Shown: positions 37,415 through 52,261 of the stretch, in pieces
Numbering within the stretch: the first letter of the stretch is position 1
How the letters are laid out: each line of letters starts with the position of its first letter
Origin: Ficedula albicollis
Taxonomy: Eukaryota; Chordata; Aves; Passeriformes; Muscicapidae
Length of the DNA: 64,000 nt
NCBI RefSeq assembly: GCF_000247815.1
Contig: NC_021686.1
Location: forward strand, 3,786,060-3,850,059
Direction: 5' to 3'
Notes under the pieces: model-generated
Database searches by the model: none
What the model was told of the DNA's origin: nothing
The model's input: the letters and a program-made list of their open reading frames with translations, nothing else
Translations under genes and position numbers: made by a program

Positions 37415-40400
37415 GCAGTGTCTGGCAGCTGGTCAGAATTTTGGCTGTGCTGCTCCGTGTGCTCCTGGTGGGAGCTGCTGTGGGGACTGGATGCTGCTGA
37501 ACAGCCTCACTCTAATGCATCTCCCCCTGCACTTTGAGGACAATGGGCATTGTCAGGGCTCAGCAGGGCACTTTGCATCCCCACAGCAGCACCGTGCCCA
37601 GGCTGGCAATAAACTGCCTTCATCTTCTCGTGCTATTGATCCATCAGCTTTCATGCGAGCACTAAATTCATCCTTAAAAAATAATTAGCTCCAGTGTCTT
37701 GGCAGAATTCCAAGCAGGCAATTACATTCTGCCTGCTTAAAACTCCCCCCTGTAGTTGCAATTGGCTAAGTTACAGTGACAGATGACTGTGTGTGTTGTG
37801 ATACGTGTTCAGGGTGGCTTTTTGTCAGTGGGAAATCTCCTGCAATGCTGCAGATCCTGTCCTGCAAGAACCCACTGACCAGCACGGCTCATTAGCATGA
37901 CAAAGGAAAGGAGCCGTGGAAAATGGTTCCCCGGTGCTTTGAAAGCAAAAAGGGAGATTTGGATGTTTCTTGCATGTTTCGAAATTCTGAAGGCTTTCCT
38001 ATATTGTGCCCTTAGGCCTCTGTGCACTGATACATGGAATAAAAGCAAACCTGAGCCTTGCTTGTTTTGTAGGACTCAGTGTTAATTATGGACTCGGCAC
38101 TGATATTTGAAATGGTTGAGAGAACAGAGGGAGATGCTGATTTTGTTTGTTGACTGTGGGACTTGGGGTACAATTTGTTTAATGGAAGAAAAAATGGATA
38201 TGAGATAAAATATATATTAGCTTGTGTTTCCCTTTCCAAGGGTAGTAAATAATTGAAAACCTGGGATTGTCAGTTCTTTTTCTTCCTATTTTGACAGAGG
38301 AAATAAACTTATAGCATCTAAATAACTTGCATCTGGTATTAAATGGTGTGAAAAGACCAGGAGAAAATATTGATGTTTAGATATTTGGTGGAGCACTATA
38401 TGATTAAAATAATCCTAAAAGAAGGGGAGATGGACCTCCCTTTTCCTTCCACAGATAAAGACCAAAGATATGTTTTGGTAAAGAAAACTCATCTGAATAA
38501 ATAGGTCTGATAAATTTTTCTGATTATTTAAATTTTGTGATTTTTGTATTGATGAAAGAGGTAGAAGGGAATTTCTGCATTTCATGGGCTTTTTTTTGTT
38601 TCCATTTCTTTGGTTATTGGTGTGCTCAAAAGGGCACACATGGTCCAGGCACTGAGTCCTTGCAATCCCATACTGCCAGTGAGTATTTCAGGAGAAGAGC
38701 ATAAAAATAAAAATAGTTTGCAGCCAGTGCACGGGCTTTTCTGCCCTTCTGTTTTGTCTCCTGGCAAAGGAAAAACAAGCCTGTTTTAGGAGTTCCCTTT
38801 ACAGTGTGAAACTGTGGCATCTCTGCCAGGACAGCAGGGTTAGCAAACCTTGCAAATTGAAATCTGAAGAATTAATTCTGGTCTTTCCAGCTCAGGAGTT
38901 TGAGAATTAAAAGTCAGTTCTTCCCAAATCATGAAATTGACTTAAAATTTAATAAATGCTTCTTTTAAAGAGGAGTTTATTCTTATTCCTTCTAGATGCA
39001 GAGGTTTTGGGAGATGATAGTAGAATTTTTAGGCAGTTATTGTTTGATATCTGTGTTCCTGCTGTCTGAAATACAAAGGATCAGCATTGCACTTGTATTA
39101 CAGAGGCTTGGGCAGTTTCACCCATTGAGAAGAGCATAAAATAAATAATCTTGTCAGTCTTGCTAATTGTGATAGGAGTGTTTCACTGAAGAAGGGACAG
39201 AAATTTGCTTTTGAAGAATTTCATTTAATCTTCATTCTAAATGTGGTCAAGGTTGTTGGTTGTATAACCTCTTAGAAAAAAAAAAAAAAGAGAATGATTT
39301 TGGGAATAGCACAGTAGCTCAGATGGTTAATGCATGTTTGGGGACTCATTTTATTGCCTTTGCCTTTCCTTTGCAGTTCTGTTTTGTTCTGTCTGTAACC
39401 AGTCAAAGCTGTCTGGAAATTGTGGAGGCAGCTCTATCACACAGCATCTATTTTTAAGTGGACTATTACTTGGAACATGAGCAGAATAGCTGTTCTTCAT
39501 TTCTGGTGTGGCTCTGCAGTGCCAATTCCCTGTACTTTGAGGAAGCAAACACTCAGGTGTTTCATCACCCACTGCAAAGTTTCCTCTGCTGCAGGACTGA
39601 TGTGTGTTAAACTCCCCTCCGTTCTCTTCAGTACCCTGAGCTCTCAGAGCTCCTCTGTGCTGCCCATTTTGACCCAGGGACTGCAGCATGCTGGAGAAGG
39701 CCTTAGGTTGCCCTCAAATTTGAATTTTTGAATTTTCTGGCTGAAGATGTGGTTCCACAGTGGCCACTATTCAGACTGGAGTTGGGCGGAGTTTGCGTTT
39801 CCTGTGGATAGGGACAGCTACAACCCCCCTGTGGGGAGGGGATGTTGATGGAGCTGTGACTGATGCTGCAGTTACCTGAAAATTTGAAATCAAACTCTGA
39901 TGCACCCATCAGGCTTTTCAGCAGTCTGTTCTCCAAAGCTGCACTTGTGACATGAGAAGCCAAAAACCTGCAGAACTCTGAGTATCTTCAAGCATCCCTT
40001 GCTTTCTTTCTTGTCTTTATGGCAATGTTGGGTGCTCTGAGAAATCCAGATCTCTCACTTCACGTCATTTCCCGTGGGGTTGTGCTCAGAGCATTTTGTT
40101 CAGCTGGCTGTCCATAGATAATTGCTTCTTCACTGTGAATTTCAGAGAGACTTTTCCAAGGCTGAGTTTGGATCCAAGCTCTGGAAGGCACACAGCCTGT
40201 GGGATCCATAGCTCTGCCTCTTCAAGTGGTGCCTGTTCCTTCCTCAGCTGTGTTCCTGTGCATGAGAGTTCTCTTGGAGGAGTCTGGAGAGGGGCACCAC
40301 AAAAATACAGATGGAAAGAGGTTGAAAACTTAATTCTTCAGCGTCAAGGGTCACAGTTCTTTCTGTGTGCCAGGGATGGATTCATCCCTGTGTCCTCAGA

Positions 40401-43400
40401 GACAGAAGAGGGGGTTTAGAGCCCACAGATGAGTCACTGGCTGTGCTGTATCCGTGGTCCCTATTTCAGTGCTGCTTCTCCCTCCTGGGGTACCTCAGAA
40501 ACGCTGCCTTTTGCAGTGATGGATGGCAGTGGGCTGTGGTTATCTTGTCATTCGTTCCTCCTCTGCACACAGCCTTGGAGCTGCTGAGCATTCCCACCAC
40601 CACTGTTGCCATTCTGATATGGCCAGACTCATCACACCTCCTCTGGAATCTGTTTGGGTTGGTTGTGTGATTCAGAGAACCATAGCTTTTATTGCTGAAG
40701 TCCTTGTCAAGACTGAGTTTTGATCAGTAAAATATCGACTGCCCACTGTTATAAAATCTGTGCACTGTAACTCACTTGTAGAGATGGAAATGGCATTACA
40801 GAGCCATGGCCTGTGTAGAAAACATTTGCTTCTGCTGAACCTTCAGTTAGAAAGTCACTTCAGGTCCTAAAGTAATACTTTAATTGCACAAGTCCTGTTG
40901 AAGACTTGGGAACCCATTGAGACGTGCAAATTGGTGATTGATTTTTAATTGGATGATGACCAAGTAACTAACAGTGAATGCTAACTAAGGATTCCAACCT
41001 CTACGAAGACACTCACCCACAGAGATCACATCGTGCTGGGGTTTGAGACTCAGTTTAAAATACAATGGAAATCCTCCTCAGTCACATGTGTGGTGTTCTT
41101 TTCACCCCTGTGATGCACAGTGGCTGCAGTGAAACAGGCAGAGTTCCCACTGCTGCAGAGCTAGAGAGAGCCAGGAGCAGCTGGAGTCTGAGACTTTTTA
41201 GGTAAATCCTTCTGGAGAAATCACAGGAGTCACTTACATAATGGAAACATCCTATAATTTTTCCTGTGCCTTTCTCCCTTGTTGCCACACATTTCTGTTG
41301 CCAGGGAAACCGATCATGAATTGTTCATAGTAAGTGACCTTGTCATTGCTTTTATACACGCCATGAGTTATTGTGCACAGGATATTTATAGATTAATAGA
41401 GGTGATTGTGACTGCCTGAAGACAAGAGGTTTTGTTTCATTTAATGTTTTTTGTTTGTTTTTTTTTTTTTTCCTATAGAATAGGAGGCTAAAAACCATAA
41501 GAGAGGGAAATGCTAGCATTTGTTTGCAGAATCAATCTTGTTCTTATTCAGATGGGGCAAATAGGGCTAATAAGTCAGAAGGCAGCTGGATGAAGAGTGG
41601 TCAGCTCAGCCTCCTGCAAGCACTGTTTTCATTTGCTGCTCTTCTGGACATATCCACATTTACTTTTGTGTGTGATATTTTTAGAGGTGCCAGAATTTTT
41701 TTAAGCTGTGCAAAAAGTGTGCTTTGTGCACAGTTTTAAAATAACAAACCAAAGAAACAGGAAACAAAAAAAAAAAAACTTGTGTCAACCATTCTAAATG
41801 GTAAAGCTATTGCCAGTTCTCCTTGTCCTGACATTCTGTGCAGAAGTAAATTAAAATAAGGCTCTATGAACAATTTAAGTATTAATAATGAAGAGATAAA
41901 TGAATCATGCTAGTTCAAATAGAAAAATAATGCAAAGCTTGTCTGAGATCCACAGAAGGCTTCCTAGTCTTTTTATGCATTCAAGAAGAAAAAAGGATTT
42001 TATTACATAATCACCCTTACAATCCTCTTCAAGGCTATGTTTTGTAATTATTATTTTAATCTTGGAAGAGGTGTGGTAAGGTCTTTGGATTTCATGTTAG
42101 AGTTTGATAAAAGGGCTGGGGTTGATGTTTGCCATGTGGTTCTAATGGTGCAGCTGGGCATTCCAGCTGTGCCTGTCTGCACTCACCAAACCATCATTTC
42201 CTGAGTGGCCCAGGGGTGCCCCAGGTGGGCACACAGGGGGGACAGGGCTGGGCTGGGACAGGCTGGGACAGCCACCTTTCCAGCAAGGCTTTGCTGCCTG
42301 GGGTGGAAGTGCTCAGCTGAGGAATTTGGGCAGTCCCAAGCAGCTCCAGCCCAGGGGAGTGGCAGCACCTGGAAGCTGAAGGTGTTTGGGTTCATTCCTC
42401 AGGCAGGGCAGGTGGCAGTCTCAGAAAGCCCCACATGTGATGCTTGCTGTGGGATTGACCCCACAGGACATGGAGGCTTTCAAACAGCTGGGAGAAAGTG
42501 TTCTGGCAGATGCAGGGATGGACATAAAGGGGATTCATGACTGGGAGATGTTTTATGCACAGCTTAACATGAACTGATGGCAGTGGGTCATGCAAATGCT
42601 GGAATGCTCCTGCTGGAGCACGGCCCAGCTGGATGGCTGAGAGCTCAGCAGGACAAGGGCTCAGGTAATCTCACCTGGTGCACCTGGACAGCCCCTTGTG
42701 CTGGACACAGAGATCCCAGCTGAGCAGCACCTGACCATCCTGCTGCAGAAATCCCCAATACCTCAGCAGTTACGGGGCATTTGTTTAAAGTGAACAGTGG
42801 GACTGGGAGGGGCTTTGCAGTGAAAGAAACAGGCTTGTTTCCATTTAGCAGCCAGCTGGAATTTCATTATCAGCTTTGAAACATCTGCCATGCCTCTGGA
42901 ATTACCTGTTGTTAAAAAAGTGGGTGTACTTCATGAAAAGCACCCAGAGTTACCTTGAGGTGAGTGGTGATGCAGTGCTGAGTCCATCAGAAGGGCTCTC
43001 ACTCAGTGTTTTACATAATGCAAGGAAGCAGTGGGGAAAACTAGAGAGGAGGTTGCCCTGCGAATGTTGTGTGCTAAACATAAGTGCTCAGTTGGGCTGA
43101 AAGGCAGAGCAGGACAGCGCTGAGCTGTGGGAAGTGTCCCTTGGGCAGGGCTGGGAGCGGCAGTCCCCGGGAGGGAGAGGCAGTCTCATGTTCTGCCCAG
43201 TCATTTCCCACTGCCAGTGGTCCTTCCCCTGTCACAGGTGGGTTCTAGTGAGACTGAGTCAGTGCAGACAGGGAACACTTCGTGTATAATTCCACTTGCC
43301 ATGCAGCATCCAGCAACTGCTGTGCTTATATTTCATGTATGAAACCACTTGGGTTTGGGGTTTCCCCAGTTCACTGCTGCCCGAGGATCGTGTCCACCAT

Positions 43401-46180
43401 GCAGCTCAGCTGCCATAAGCTAAATAAGCACAAGGTCATTTGGGAGAATGATCTGAAAGCAGGTGCTTTAGGGAACCTTCAAGGCCTTTAGATTTCTTGC
43501 TTTACAAAGGTTGTGTAGTATCAGATCAGCAGGCTTTCTTTTCATCCTCCTGAGCATCATCTTATCTTTAATTTGTCCTTACACTAACGTGGAAACACCA
43601 CTTACTCTGTATTTTTGTCTGAGGAATAAAAGAGATTCTCCAGATCTTTCCATTTTCTTTTTGTTATCCATAGGGCTGCAGCTAAGTCTTTGAATTAATT
43701 TTTCTTGTTTTGCCTACTTGCATGTCCTGGATGAACTTTGGGAAAGAAGGAAGTTAACATTCTTTTGCCATCCAGTGTAGTAAGTAATCTTGTTGATGTT
43801 TGAGTGTTTTAAATGGAGTTTAAGTATATAGTATTGACACTCTTCTGTAAATGGTTCAGAGAAAAACCACTTATTATCCATTTGCTTGAGGGATTTGCTT
43901 GAACTCCAGTGCTCGGGAGCAGTGTGTTAAAGGAGATAATGTGCAGAATAGATATGCATTTATGGGCAGTGTTCCTGATGCAATGCAAACACCCACAGCA
44001 GTTGTGGGGAGAACATTCCTTTTTTCCCCTTTAACATGTTTTTCTGGGTCCATGGGGTGTTTTTACAGTCACAGAACAGGCCCAGATCCCAGTGGGGAGG
44101 GGGCAATGAGCAGCCTGCACACTGGAGGAAGCCGTCATGCCTGTCTCAGTGCTCAGTCCAGAACTGAAATAGAGGTAAGTACTCACACACCTTTGGCTTG
44201 ACTTGGTGGTGGCTGCAGGAAAGGTCCTTTCCAGGAATCAAACAGCTGAGCATCAGCTCAGCACTGGGTGCCTCAGGGAGGGGAATGAAGCTGAAGAGCA
44301 GCTGCAGCTTATTGTGGGACCCAGGCAGTGACACAAACGTGTCACAGTCACTGTGGGCAGCCCAGGACTAGGGAATACACTCAATTTCCTTGGTCACTGC
44401 TAGGAGTCAGCAGGCTGCAGCTCAGGGAGCTGGGTCAGCTCTGCACATTGCTCTTGTTCATTGATGGGCTTGGGTCAGGGCCTTTTCTTTCCACTCTTGT
44501 CCCTCTTCTTTGCTATTCAGCATCCCACTCCCTGGATTCCCTGGATTCCCTGCTCAGGTGGGGGGCTCCAGAGAAAGGCTCTGTAAGTGCCACCTGTAGG
44601 TGTGACTGGGATGCTGATGGTACTTTTGCAAATCCTTGCGTTCTTTTCAGGAAAACAAATGCTTTTACTCAAACATATTTGTGGAAAAGGGAGCAAGAGG
44701 AAACGAGGGGGGAAACCCACCCTCAGAAGGGAATATTTGAAAACTCTTTCTGTATTATTTCCTGCCCCTTTTAGATTTAGATTTAGGATTAGTCAGAGGG
44801 GTTGACAAATGTTAGCTCACGCCTGCATTTCTGGGATGGTCTGTGCAGTGCAGGCTGCAGGCTGCTGCCCACAGGGATGTGGAAGTTTGTTCCTGTGCAC
44901 ATCTGCACCCCCAGGGCTGGGCTCTGAGATCCCAGTGCAGCTCCCTCACACTGTGCTTGGGGGTCACTGATGCTGCTTGAAGAGCCCAAACTCACAGGCA
45001 CCTGGCCTGTGCTCGATGCAGGAGCTCGGAGCTGATCCAGAAGCATAAACTCCAAAGGGCTTTTAGGATTTTCTTTTGGAGCTGGGCGTTGAGGACAGCG
45101 TGCAACAACTTCTTAAAGACACTTCAAATGTCTTTTCTAGTAAAGCCTCAAGAGTTGAGTTATTAACCCCACAGGATTTTAGAAATCATAAAAGAGCTAT
45201 TCAGCTGAAAATTGCATCCAGCTCTTTTAAAATACATAATGGGGGTTTGGAAGTGCTCAATGCACATCAATTGCATGTAGAACCTTGAGCCACTTTCTTC
45301 ACAGGCCAGGCTGCTTCACCCAGTGCATTTATTTTTGACAGATTTGTTTGTTTGAAAATGAACAGCAGTTAGAGCAATTAGATCAATAAAAATTAATGCC
45401 TTTATGGGAAATACTTATTTGGCATTTGGGAAGAAATAAAGGACTCCTGTTCTACATCAAGTTTGGACAAACATCTGTATACTATGGAAAATGAGCCTTT
45501 TTATGTAAAAATGAGTTTTGTTAATTGATTGAAGGTCTTTTAAATAAGCTATGGGAACTTAAAATTGATGAGTAGACTCCTACATTTGTATTCCACACAA
45601 TACTTCACTGAGCTGTATGTTATAGTGGTTAGAGGAGTGCAGGTTCTGTCTGGGAGTATACATTTACATGTTCAAATATATTGTATTAAAATGGATATAT
45701 CAATAATGTTGTTAAAATTGTTGGTAGCCAATTGTTGGTGTGATTGTCACTTTACAACATAAACCTATATGGAATTTTCTCTGTTGATAAATTATCCCAT
45801 ATGCCCTGTCTCAATATATTTTATATATAAGTAACATTTGTAAGAAAAACATTGAGGTGGCCTTCAATAGTAGGTAACAATTGGGAATTTTATTCTCTGA
45901 GATATTCTGGGAGACATTTTGGAATATATATAAATGTTGCTTTGGGAGATATTAGTATGCTTTAATTCTTAGACTTTTCCTTCCATTTCAGTCTCAGTTT
46001 GTAATTTTTATACACTTGTCTTCAGGTCACAAATTGTTTGCAACTCTTTACATCTTATTTTATTCAGCAATTCCCAGTCCTTTTTGTTCAGACTGTTAGG
46101 GCTGGGTCTGGAGTTCAAAATCTCAAATTGCAATTTCATTTTCTGACACCCCACCTTTAACCCTTGTGGTTTTGATGACA
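37415..46180. other. Long non-coding stretch, no gene seen
   Basis: Poly-A at 39276-39289 and 41766-41778, poly-T at 41458-41471. A GC-richer patch lies at about 42170-42760. The plus frame at 42386-42577 ends DMEAFKQLGESVLADAGMDIKG and on to a stop. It looks protein-like in composition, but no family is recognised and no good acceptor precedes it. Other frames up to 148 codons (44328-44774 plus) have no domain. An exon-like segment at 44069-44174 is listed separately. Confidence 0.5.
44069..44174 (+). other. Exon-like segment of unknown identity
   Basis: A 106-bp segment between GGTGTTTTTACAG and a consensus GTAAGTACT donor starting at 44175. One frame is open throughout and continues the 100-codon frame of 43899-44201; it includes RTGPDPSGEGAMSSLHTGG. 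No similarity is recognised and the pyrimidine tract of the acceptor is short. Confidence 0.17.
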
Positions 46181-46184
46181 TTGT

Positions 46185-46222
46185 GTTTTTTATTTAAGAT
46201 GTGTTTTTTATTTAGGATGTGA
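46185..46222. repeat. 18-bp tandem duplication
   Basis: TGTGTTTTTTATTTAAGA is repeated once with a G for A near its end, giving two units and a partial GATGTG. Short and low complexity. Confidence 0.8.
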
Positions 46223-46269
46223 ATATTATAGTAGCCCTCTAGATTCCCTGTTTAACCATCTTTTCTTTA

Positions 46270-46377
46270 ACTCTGGAGTTTTTTAAAGTATCTTCTAATT
46301 TCCATAAGTCTCCAGCAAAACAAACTCTGGAGTTTTTTTAAGTATCTTCTAATTTCCATAAGTCTCCAGCAAAACAC
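46270..46377. repeat. 54-bp tandem duplication
   Basis: Copies 46270-46323 and 46324-46377 start ACTCTGGAGTTTTTT and end CTCCAGCAAAACA. Only one substitution lies in the T/A-rich middle. Confidence 0.93.
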
Positions 46378-49300
46378 AGTGAGCCTGGACTTGCAGAGAG
46401 TCTGTGCCCAAAATGTGTATTTTTATCTGTGTTTGCTGAAGATGAACTGGGCTTTGTGTACAATCAGAGAAATGGTCATTTTTGGAGGAAATATGTAAGA
46501 ATGGAGAGCACTGTGCATTTACACTGTATGTTATGGATGAGTTGGGTAGAAAATGCATCACTGCTTTCCTGCATGTAGTCTCAGGCATTCTGCCTTGTAG
46601 GTTTTAAATACAGAGGTGTAGCACAGAGGGAATGGAATGAGTCTGGAGTTGGAATTTAACTGAATGGAAAACACAAACTGAGACTGGGGATGCACTGAGG
46701 ATGGTGCTGACTCCACTTTTCCATTAGAGTGACTGAGTTTGGCTCACTGACACAGAGATCCCCAGCACCCAGCTCAAGCCAGGCCATCCCTGTCCTGTTC
46801 AGGGGTGGAGCCTTTGGTAAGGATGGAGAGCCTAAGGCAGCTCTGGGATACTTGTTCCATACAGCTCTGTGTGTGTGTGGAGGCACACCACTGCAACTCC
46901 TTCTGAAAAAGAAATTTATTGTCTGACAAGTGCTCTAACTCAGCCATGCTTGGCTTCCCTTTGGCCACTGCTGCATGGTTGCCTGATTGCTGTGTGGCAT
47001 TCTCTGGATGTTGATGCATGCTCATACCCAGAATGTTTGTAGCTAATCAGGGCATTGCTAACTGCAATCAAACTCTATTTTCTAAACTCGCTAAATTATT
47101 TTCTAGCACTGAATTTATTGTAGCTAGTAAGAGAATTATGACCTTTCTCACTCCAACACTGGAGTATCTCAATTCTCTTCCAGGCATTTGTTGCTATGAT
47201 AAACCCTGAAGTGAGTATTGGGAATCTTCTGTGCAGGCAGACACTCTGGCTCATGTTCATTTAAATTCCAACTCCAGACTCATAAATAAGAAATGAGGCT
47301 CAGGAGTCTCTCTGGAATATACAATATGTTTTAACCTGTCAGGCCGTTGGCTGACACTGCTGTTCCCTGCTGATAAGGGCGTATGAGTGGTGTGTAGGAA
47401 TGAAATTTCACTCTTGAAAACAATCATTCACCTGTAAGACTTTCAGCTAGTTAAAAGTGTTGCTGGTGGAGGGCTGGCTGGCAGTGTGGAGGCTGGCACA
47501 GCCCTGTTGTGCCAGGACAGCACACTTCCCTTGGAGCTGTGGCCAGAGCAGAGCAGAGCACACACTCTCCTCTCCTTGGCTTTGCTCTGCTGCATGGCAC
47601 ATTACATCCCACTTTATTTGGAATTAAATGACTCATGTCAGAGTTGAAGGGAGTGAAATTGCAGATTTCCACAGGCTGGGTGGCAGATGGATGCAGATGA
47701 GGGGCGTGCAGCTCGTGCTTTTCCAGGGCTCAGTGCTGGCTGTGCCCGTGGGTGCTGGGCATGCTGCTGAGCTCCTGCTAGCTCTCACAGCTGCTGAGTG
47801 CATGCTGCATTTACAGAAGGGCCTGTTTCAAACTGACCAGGCTTCTTCTGTTTAACCACATCTTAGCTTCCATCGAAACGAGAAAACTCAGGTGCCCTGG
47901 CGTTCAGGCAGTGTAGGGAAGAATTGGCATCTAAAATCTGTGGTGGTTTTTGTTAGACTGTAATAGCAGTGTTACTCTTTTGTTGCACTGTAATGAATCT
48001 ATAACACTTTATTAAATAATAAAAAACTTCATTTAGACTTTAAAATTTTTTTGTTAATGTGTCCCAAAGAATCTTTATGATTACTTCATACCAAAGTAAG
48101 GAACTACTAATGCTCCTTTCTGCATATTGATCAGACAAGGGTTTTTCTGTGGCTTGGGGTGGTTTTTTTGGTTTGTTTCTTTTTGCTGTTATTGATTTAG
48201 TTTGGTTTGGCTTGTTTGGATTTTTACTCCTTTCTCACAGCAAGACCAAATTTTAGTCCTCTTTTGATGTTTTTTAGTTTCTTCAGGTTCAGGCACTTAT
48301 CCAAGGGAGCTTTTAGATATCTCAGTTCTTTATTCCTTTGGGGTCAGTAAGGCCCTGATCTCACCAGTACACCTGTAGTTTATTTTTATGTGCATGAGTA
48401 GTCTCAGTTCAGTTAAAATGTGTCTGCAAGAAGAGGGTCTGTAATTTTCTGCAAACACTGGCTCTGATAATGCTCTTTTTTAGAATTAAGCTCATGATTA
48501 TAAATCTCAATGACAAAGGCTAAATTTCCACGTGATGTGTATCTGTGAATGGGTAAACTTCAGGTCTTCAGACAATGTAAGGAATCCTTCTGAGCTGTGT
48601 ATTTTACCAGCCACTTCAATATCTGTAATAAATCCCTTCATTTTACTTGACTCAACAGCGATGATAAAAAGTTTTGGGTTTTTTCACTCTTTCCCCTTTC
48701 CCCTGAGGAAAAGCTGAGCCTATTTTTCTAATAATTGAAACTTGTTGGCTTTTAAAAATTAGCTTGAAATACCTCCAGGAACATTATTTGGCCGACTTCA
48801 AGGCAGCTCCCAAAATACTTAATGCTTTTGAAAGTCAAATTAAAGGTTTGTTTCATTTAAGTTGTATAGCTGGATAAGATTAAACAAAGTGCCCTACTTG
48901 CACACAGCAATCTATGGGAAATGGTTTTTTGATCGTCTTCATGCATATCTAAAATACACCTCCAATTTCTTTTCAGGATCTGGGCTTATTCAGCTTTTAC
49001 CATAATGGTTCATTAGCCTCCTAGGCTTTTTCTTAAGAGTTGCAGTCAATTTCCCAGCTTTGCTGTTTTACATTAAATTGCTTCGATCTCCTAAATATAG
49101 AAAGGGAAGAGAACAAGCAGGAATCGTGGCAAGAGGGGTTATTCAGTGAGGATACATCATTTCTGCTTCACAGCATACTTCCAATATTGCAAAGTTTTTG
49201 CCCCTGGCTGCAACTGTGCTGAATTTATCAAGTATTCTCAATTCTTAGAGGGTGAGTTAAGTATATGCTGCTGATATTGCTTCTTGTTGGTGCTTGTTAT

Positions 49301-52261
49301 TTTGAGATCAATGGGACTTTACATGTGGAGAGAGCCAGGAAAAGGGTGAAACCTTCATCTCTCTGCAGCATTCTGCAGTGTCCCACTCTAAATCTCTTTG
49401 AAAAGCGAGTGGCTACTCATCCAGATGCTTCCCCTGAATGTCACAGAAATGAAAAATCTCTGTAGTATATATCTCCAGGACATGCTTTCTGGCCCCTGTG
49501 GCAGTGTGCTGTGTGTTGTTTTGCAGATGCAGATGATTTGAATCTCTCTGAACTGTGTGTGTAACTGCATGGAGAGTTCTGTGCTTGCCTTCCATCCTCA
49601 GGAAATTCAGGAGAGGCACTGCAGCCCCTGAGCAAAGCTTTTCTCCCCAGTTGCAAAGGGATGAATTCTGCCCTTTCTCCAGCAATTGCATGATCTGTTT
49701 CCAGTTAATGACCAAGTTGTACTGTGAGGTATTTGCAGGTTTTCCCCATGGAAATAGCATTTTCCCTGGCGTGTTCAGCACAGTTCAGAGCCCAGCTGAG
49801 CTGGGTGACCCCAGCCATCAGCTCAGCTCCCACAGCCCCTTGCTCACTGCTGGGATGGAGAAGAGAGCTGAAAGAGCAAAGGCAAGGAAACTTGTGAGCT
49901 GAACAAAGTTTAAGAACAGGAAAAAAAAAACCCCAAGAGGTGAATCAGCACATCCCCCATCAGGCTGATGCCCAGCAGTGCCCCCGGGATGTCCCAGCCC
50001 CTTTGTGCCCCTGCTCTTGCTGGGAACTCCAGCCAGCCAGGCTCACTGCAGCCACTTAGCAAGTGGCTTTGAAGAGGTTCAGTCCTTTTTCTGGACGTGT
50101 AATTTCCTCTTTAGGTCCAGTTTTGCCACTGTGATTTCAGGCATTTGTGAGCTTGGTAACTTTGTCAGGAGTTTTGCAAGCAGACTCTGCTGAGTGGAGG
50201 AAACTCAGGGATCCACAGCAAAGCACAGCCCAGCAAGATTAATTTTTTCAGAAACTGCTACCTTCAGTTCTTACAAGCTTACCAGTTTACACGGGGTGAT
50301 ACATTCCTTCAACCAAATCTGTCCATAAACCCAATGTAAATGTACAAGGAAATGTACATGACCTCTTAATTAACCACTTCCATAAAATCTGCTATTAACC
50401 CTGCTCCAGAGAGCTTTAGTACCTTTTGTGCCATTACACTGAAAGGCAATTTAATGAAAACATGGCTTATTTCTCCTGATATTTAATCTTTTTAACGCTT
50501 TCTTGGCAAGTATCTTTGTAGGCTCAGAAGCAGCTCCAGGCTGTGGGACTCCTGCATTTTGCAGGTCCCCCTGAACTGCACCCTGGAGACATACAGGACA
50601 TTATGTATTTCCTGTTGGGAGCAGGATCATGAGTATAATTTTCAGACTGGGAAACAAGGCCAAATACTGGGCGCACAATAGTACAAATTGTAGGGGGTGA
50701 AGGGGGTAACTTCCTTTGAAGGGTCATTGGTGTTCTGTGTATTTCATGATCTGCAGTGTTGTCCTGCCAAATTATTCCATAGCAGCACAAAATACTTTCC
50801 TGGTGCATTTCATGCCATGAAACACTGGCTGCCGCCATTGAGATGAATTTCTTTTATGCAGCTTGAGGTTTTTCCAGGAGGTTGGTTTTGCCGTGCTGAA
50901 ATAGTCTCTTTAATTAATGGCAGCCTGCTGTATTTCATTGTTTCTGCCTCAGACTTGTGAGAAATGGAGTTGAATTTTCAGCCATCCTGATGCTACTTTC
51001 TGTATGTATTTTCTAAAGCTGTTTGCCCTGAAATTATAGTTCTCATTCCTCAGTGGCCAAGTAAGAGGGCAAAATCTCTCAGTGCACATGAGAATAACTG
51101 AGACAGTTTTTTTTTCCCCTCTGGAAATGTGATGGTGAGCATCCCTCCCTTGAAGGAGAAGATGATTGTGTCAGTTTGTACGCAGAAATTCTTGTTTTGA
51201 GAAGCCAGTCACCCTCGTGCACAGTGGAAAGCAAATATCTTTGGTGTGGGCAAATAAGCAGGGAAGATTTCTGAGGTTTAAAAGGTGATTGCTGCCTTGT
51301 TGTCTTCTTTTTTCCATTCATATGTTGTTAGAAAAGCATTCACAGAACCAAATGTAAGTGATGGAAAACAAATTCTTTTATTTTTGAGCATTTGAGCTAT
51401 ACATGTTTAAAATTCATATTGTTTGAGAAGTCAGTTTTCAGAGTTATGAGCCATAAAGATGAAGAGGATGGCAACTGGCAAGAATGAATAAGAAATAAAA
51501 GACTGTGTTGCTGTTGAAATAAAGCAATCATTTTTATGGAAAGTTTCTGTGCAACAGAAAATTGAGATGAATGAACACAAAATCTTTTGGGTTAATGAAT
51601 TACTTTCTAGTCTGTACATATTAGTGAGCTTCTAATTACAGTTAAATAGTTTTTAATCTTTCTTCATGATAGCTTATGGTACATTCAGAGAGGAGCACTG
51701 AAGTATGGGAAGGATTTAAGTTTTGTCATTTGTTCTTTCCAGTTAAGCAGAAATAGATGTATTCTCTGCCCATTTGGTTTCCTGCAAAAAGATAAGGCAA
51801 CATTTTGGGGCAGAAGAGGTAAAATATAGGAAGGACTGAAACTGTGGCAGTGATTTGCAGAGGCTTTCAGGGATGTTTATTTTGTGATGTTTATTTTGTG
51901 AAGTGAAAATGAACTGGTAAATATTTAAGTTGTAAAACAGTCAGAACCAGTATTTGAGCTGCTAAAAGCTATTTTAAAATAGAGTGATCAGTGATGCTGA
52001 ACTAAGTCACAGGTACACTTTGACTTTAGCCTCTCATATCAATAAATGTATGGATAAATGGCCAGTCCTTCTTCTCTGACATTTTTGATATATTTGTGAA
52101 GTTGCCTCGGCAATTCAAGCCCCGATATGATTTTTGATTTAAAAAAAAAGCCATAGCTTTCCTCATTTGCTTCGGAGTTGCATTTTTAAAATACATTTTT
52201 TAAATGTCACAGTCATCATCAGTTTGCTTTTAATTAGCATTTGGTTTTTTCCTGATTTCAG
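46378..52261. other. Long non-coding stretch, no gene seen
   Basis: No gene or transposon recognised. A 15-bp direct repeat (GATGTTTATTTTGTG twice) lies at about 51872-51902. Frames of 104-122 codons (49413-49902 on both strands; 50524-50838 minus) have no domain and overlap each other. Confidence 0.5.

Noticed and set aside
42386..42577. 63-codon frame ending DMEAFKQLGESVLADAGMDIKG...
   Set aside because: Protein-like composition, but no convincing acceptor at its start and no family I can name; too weak to list as a gene.
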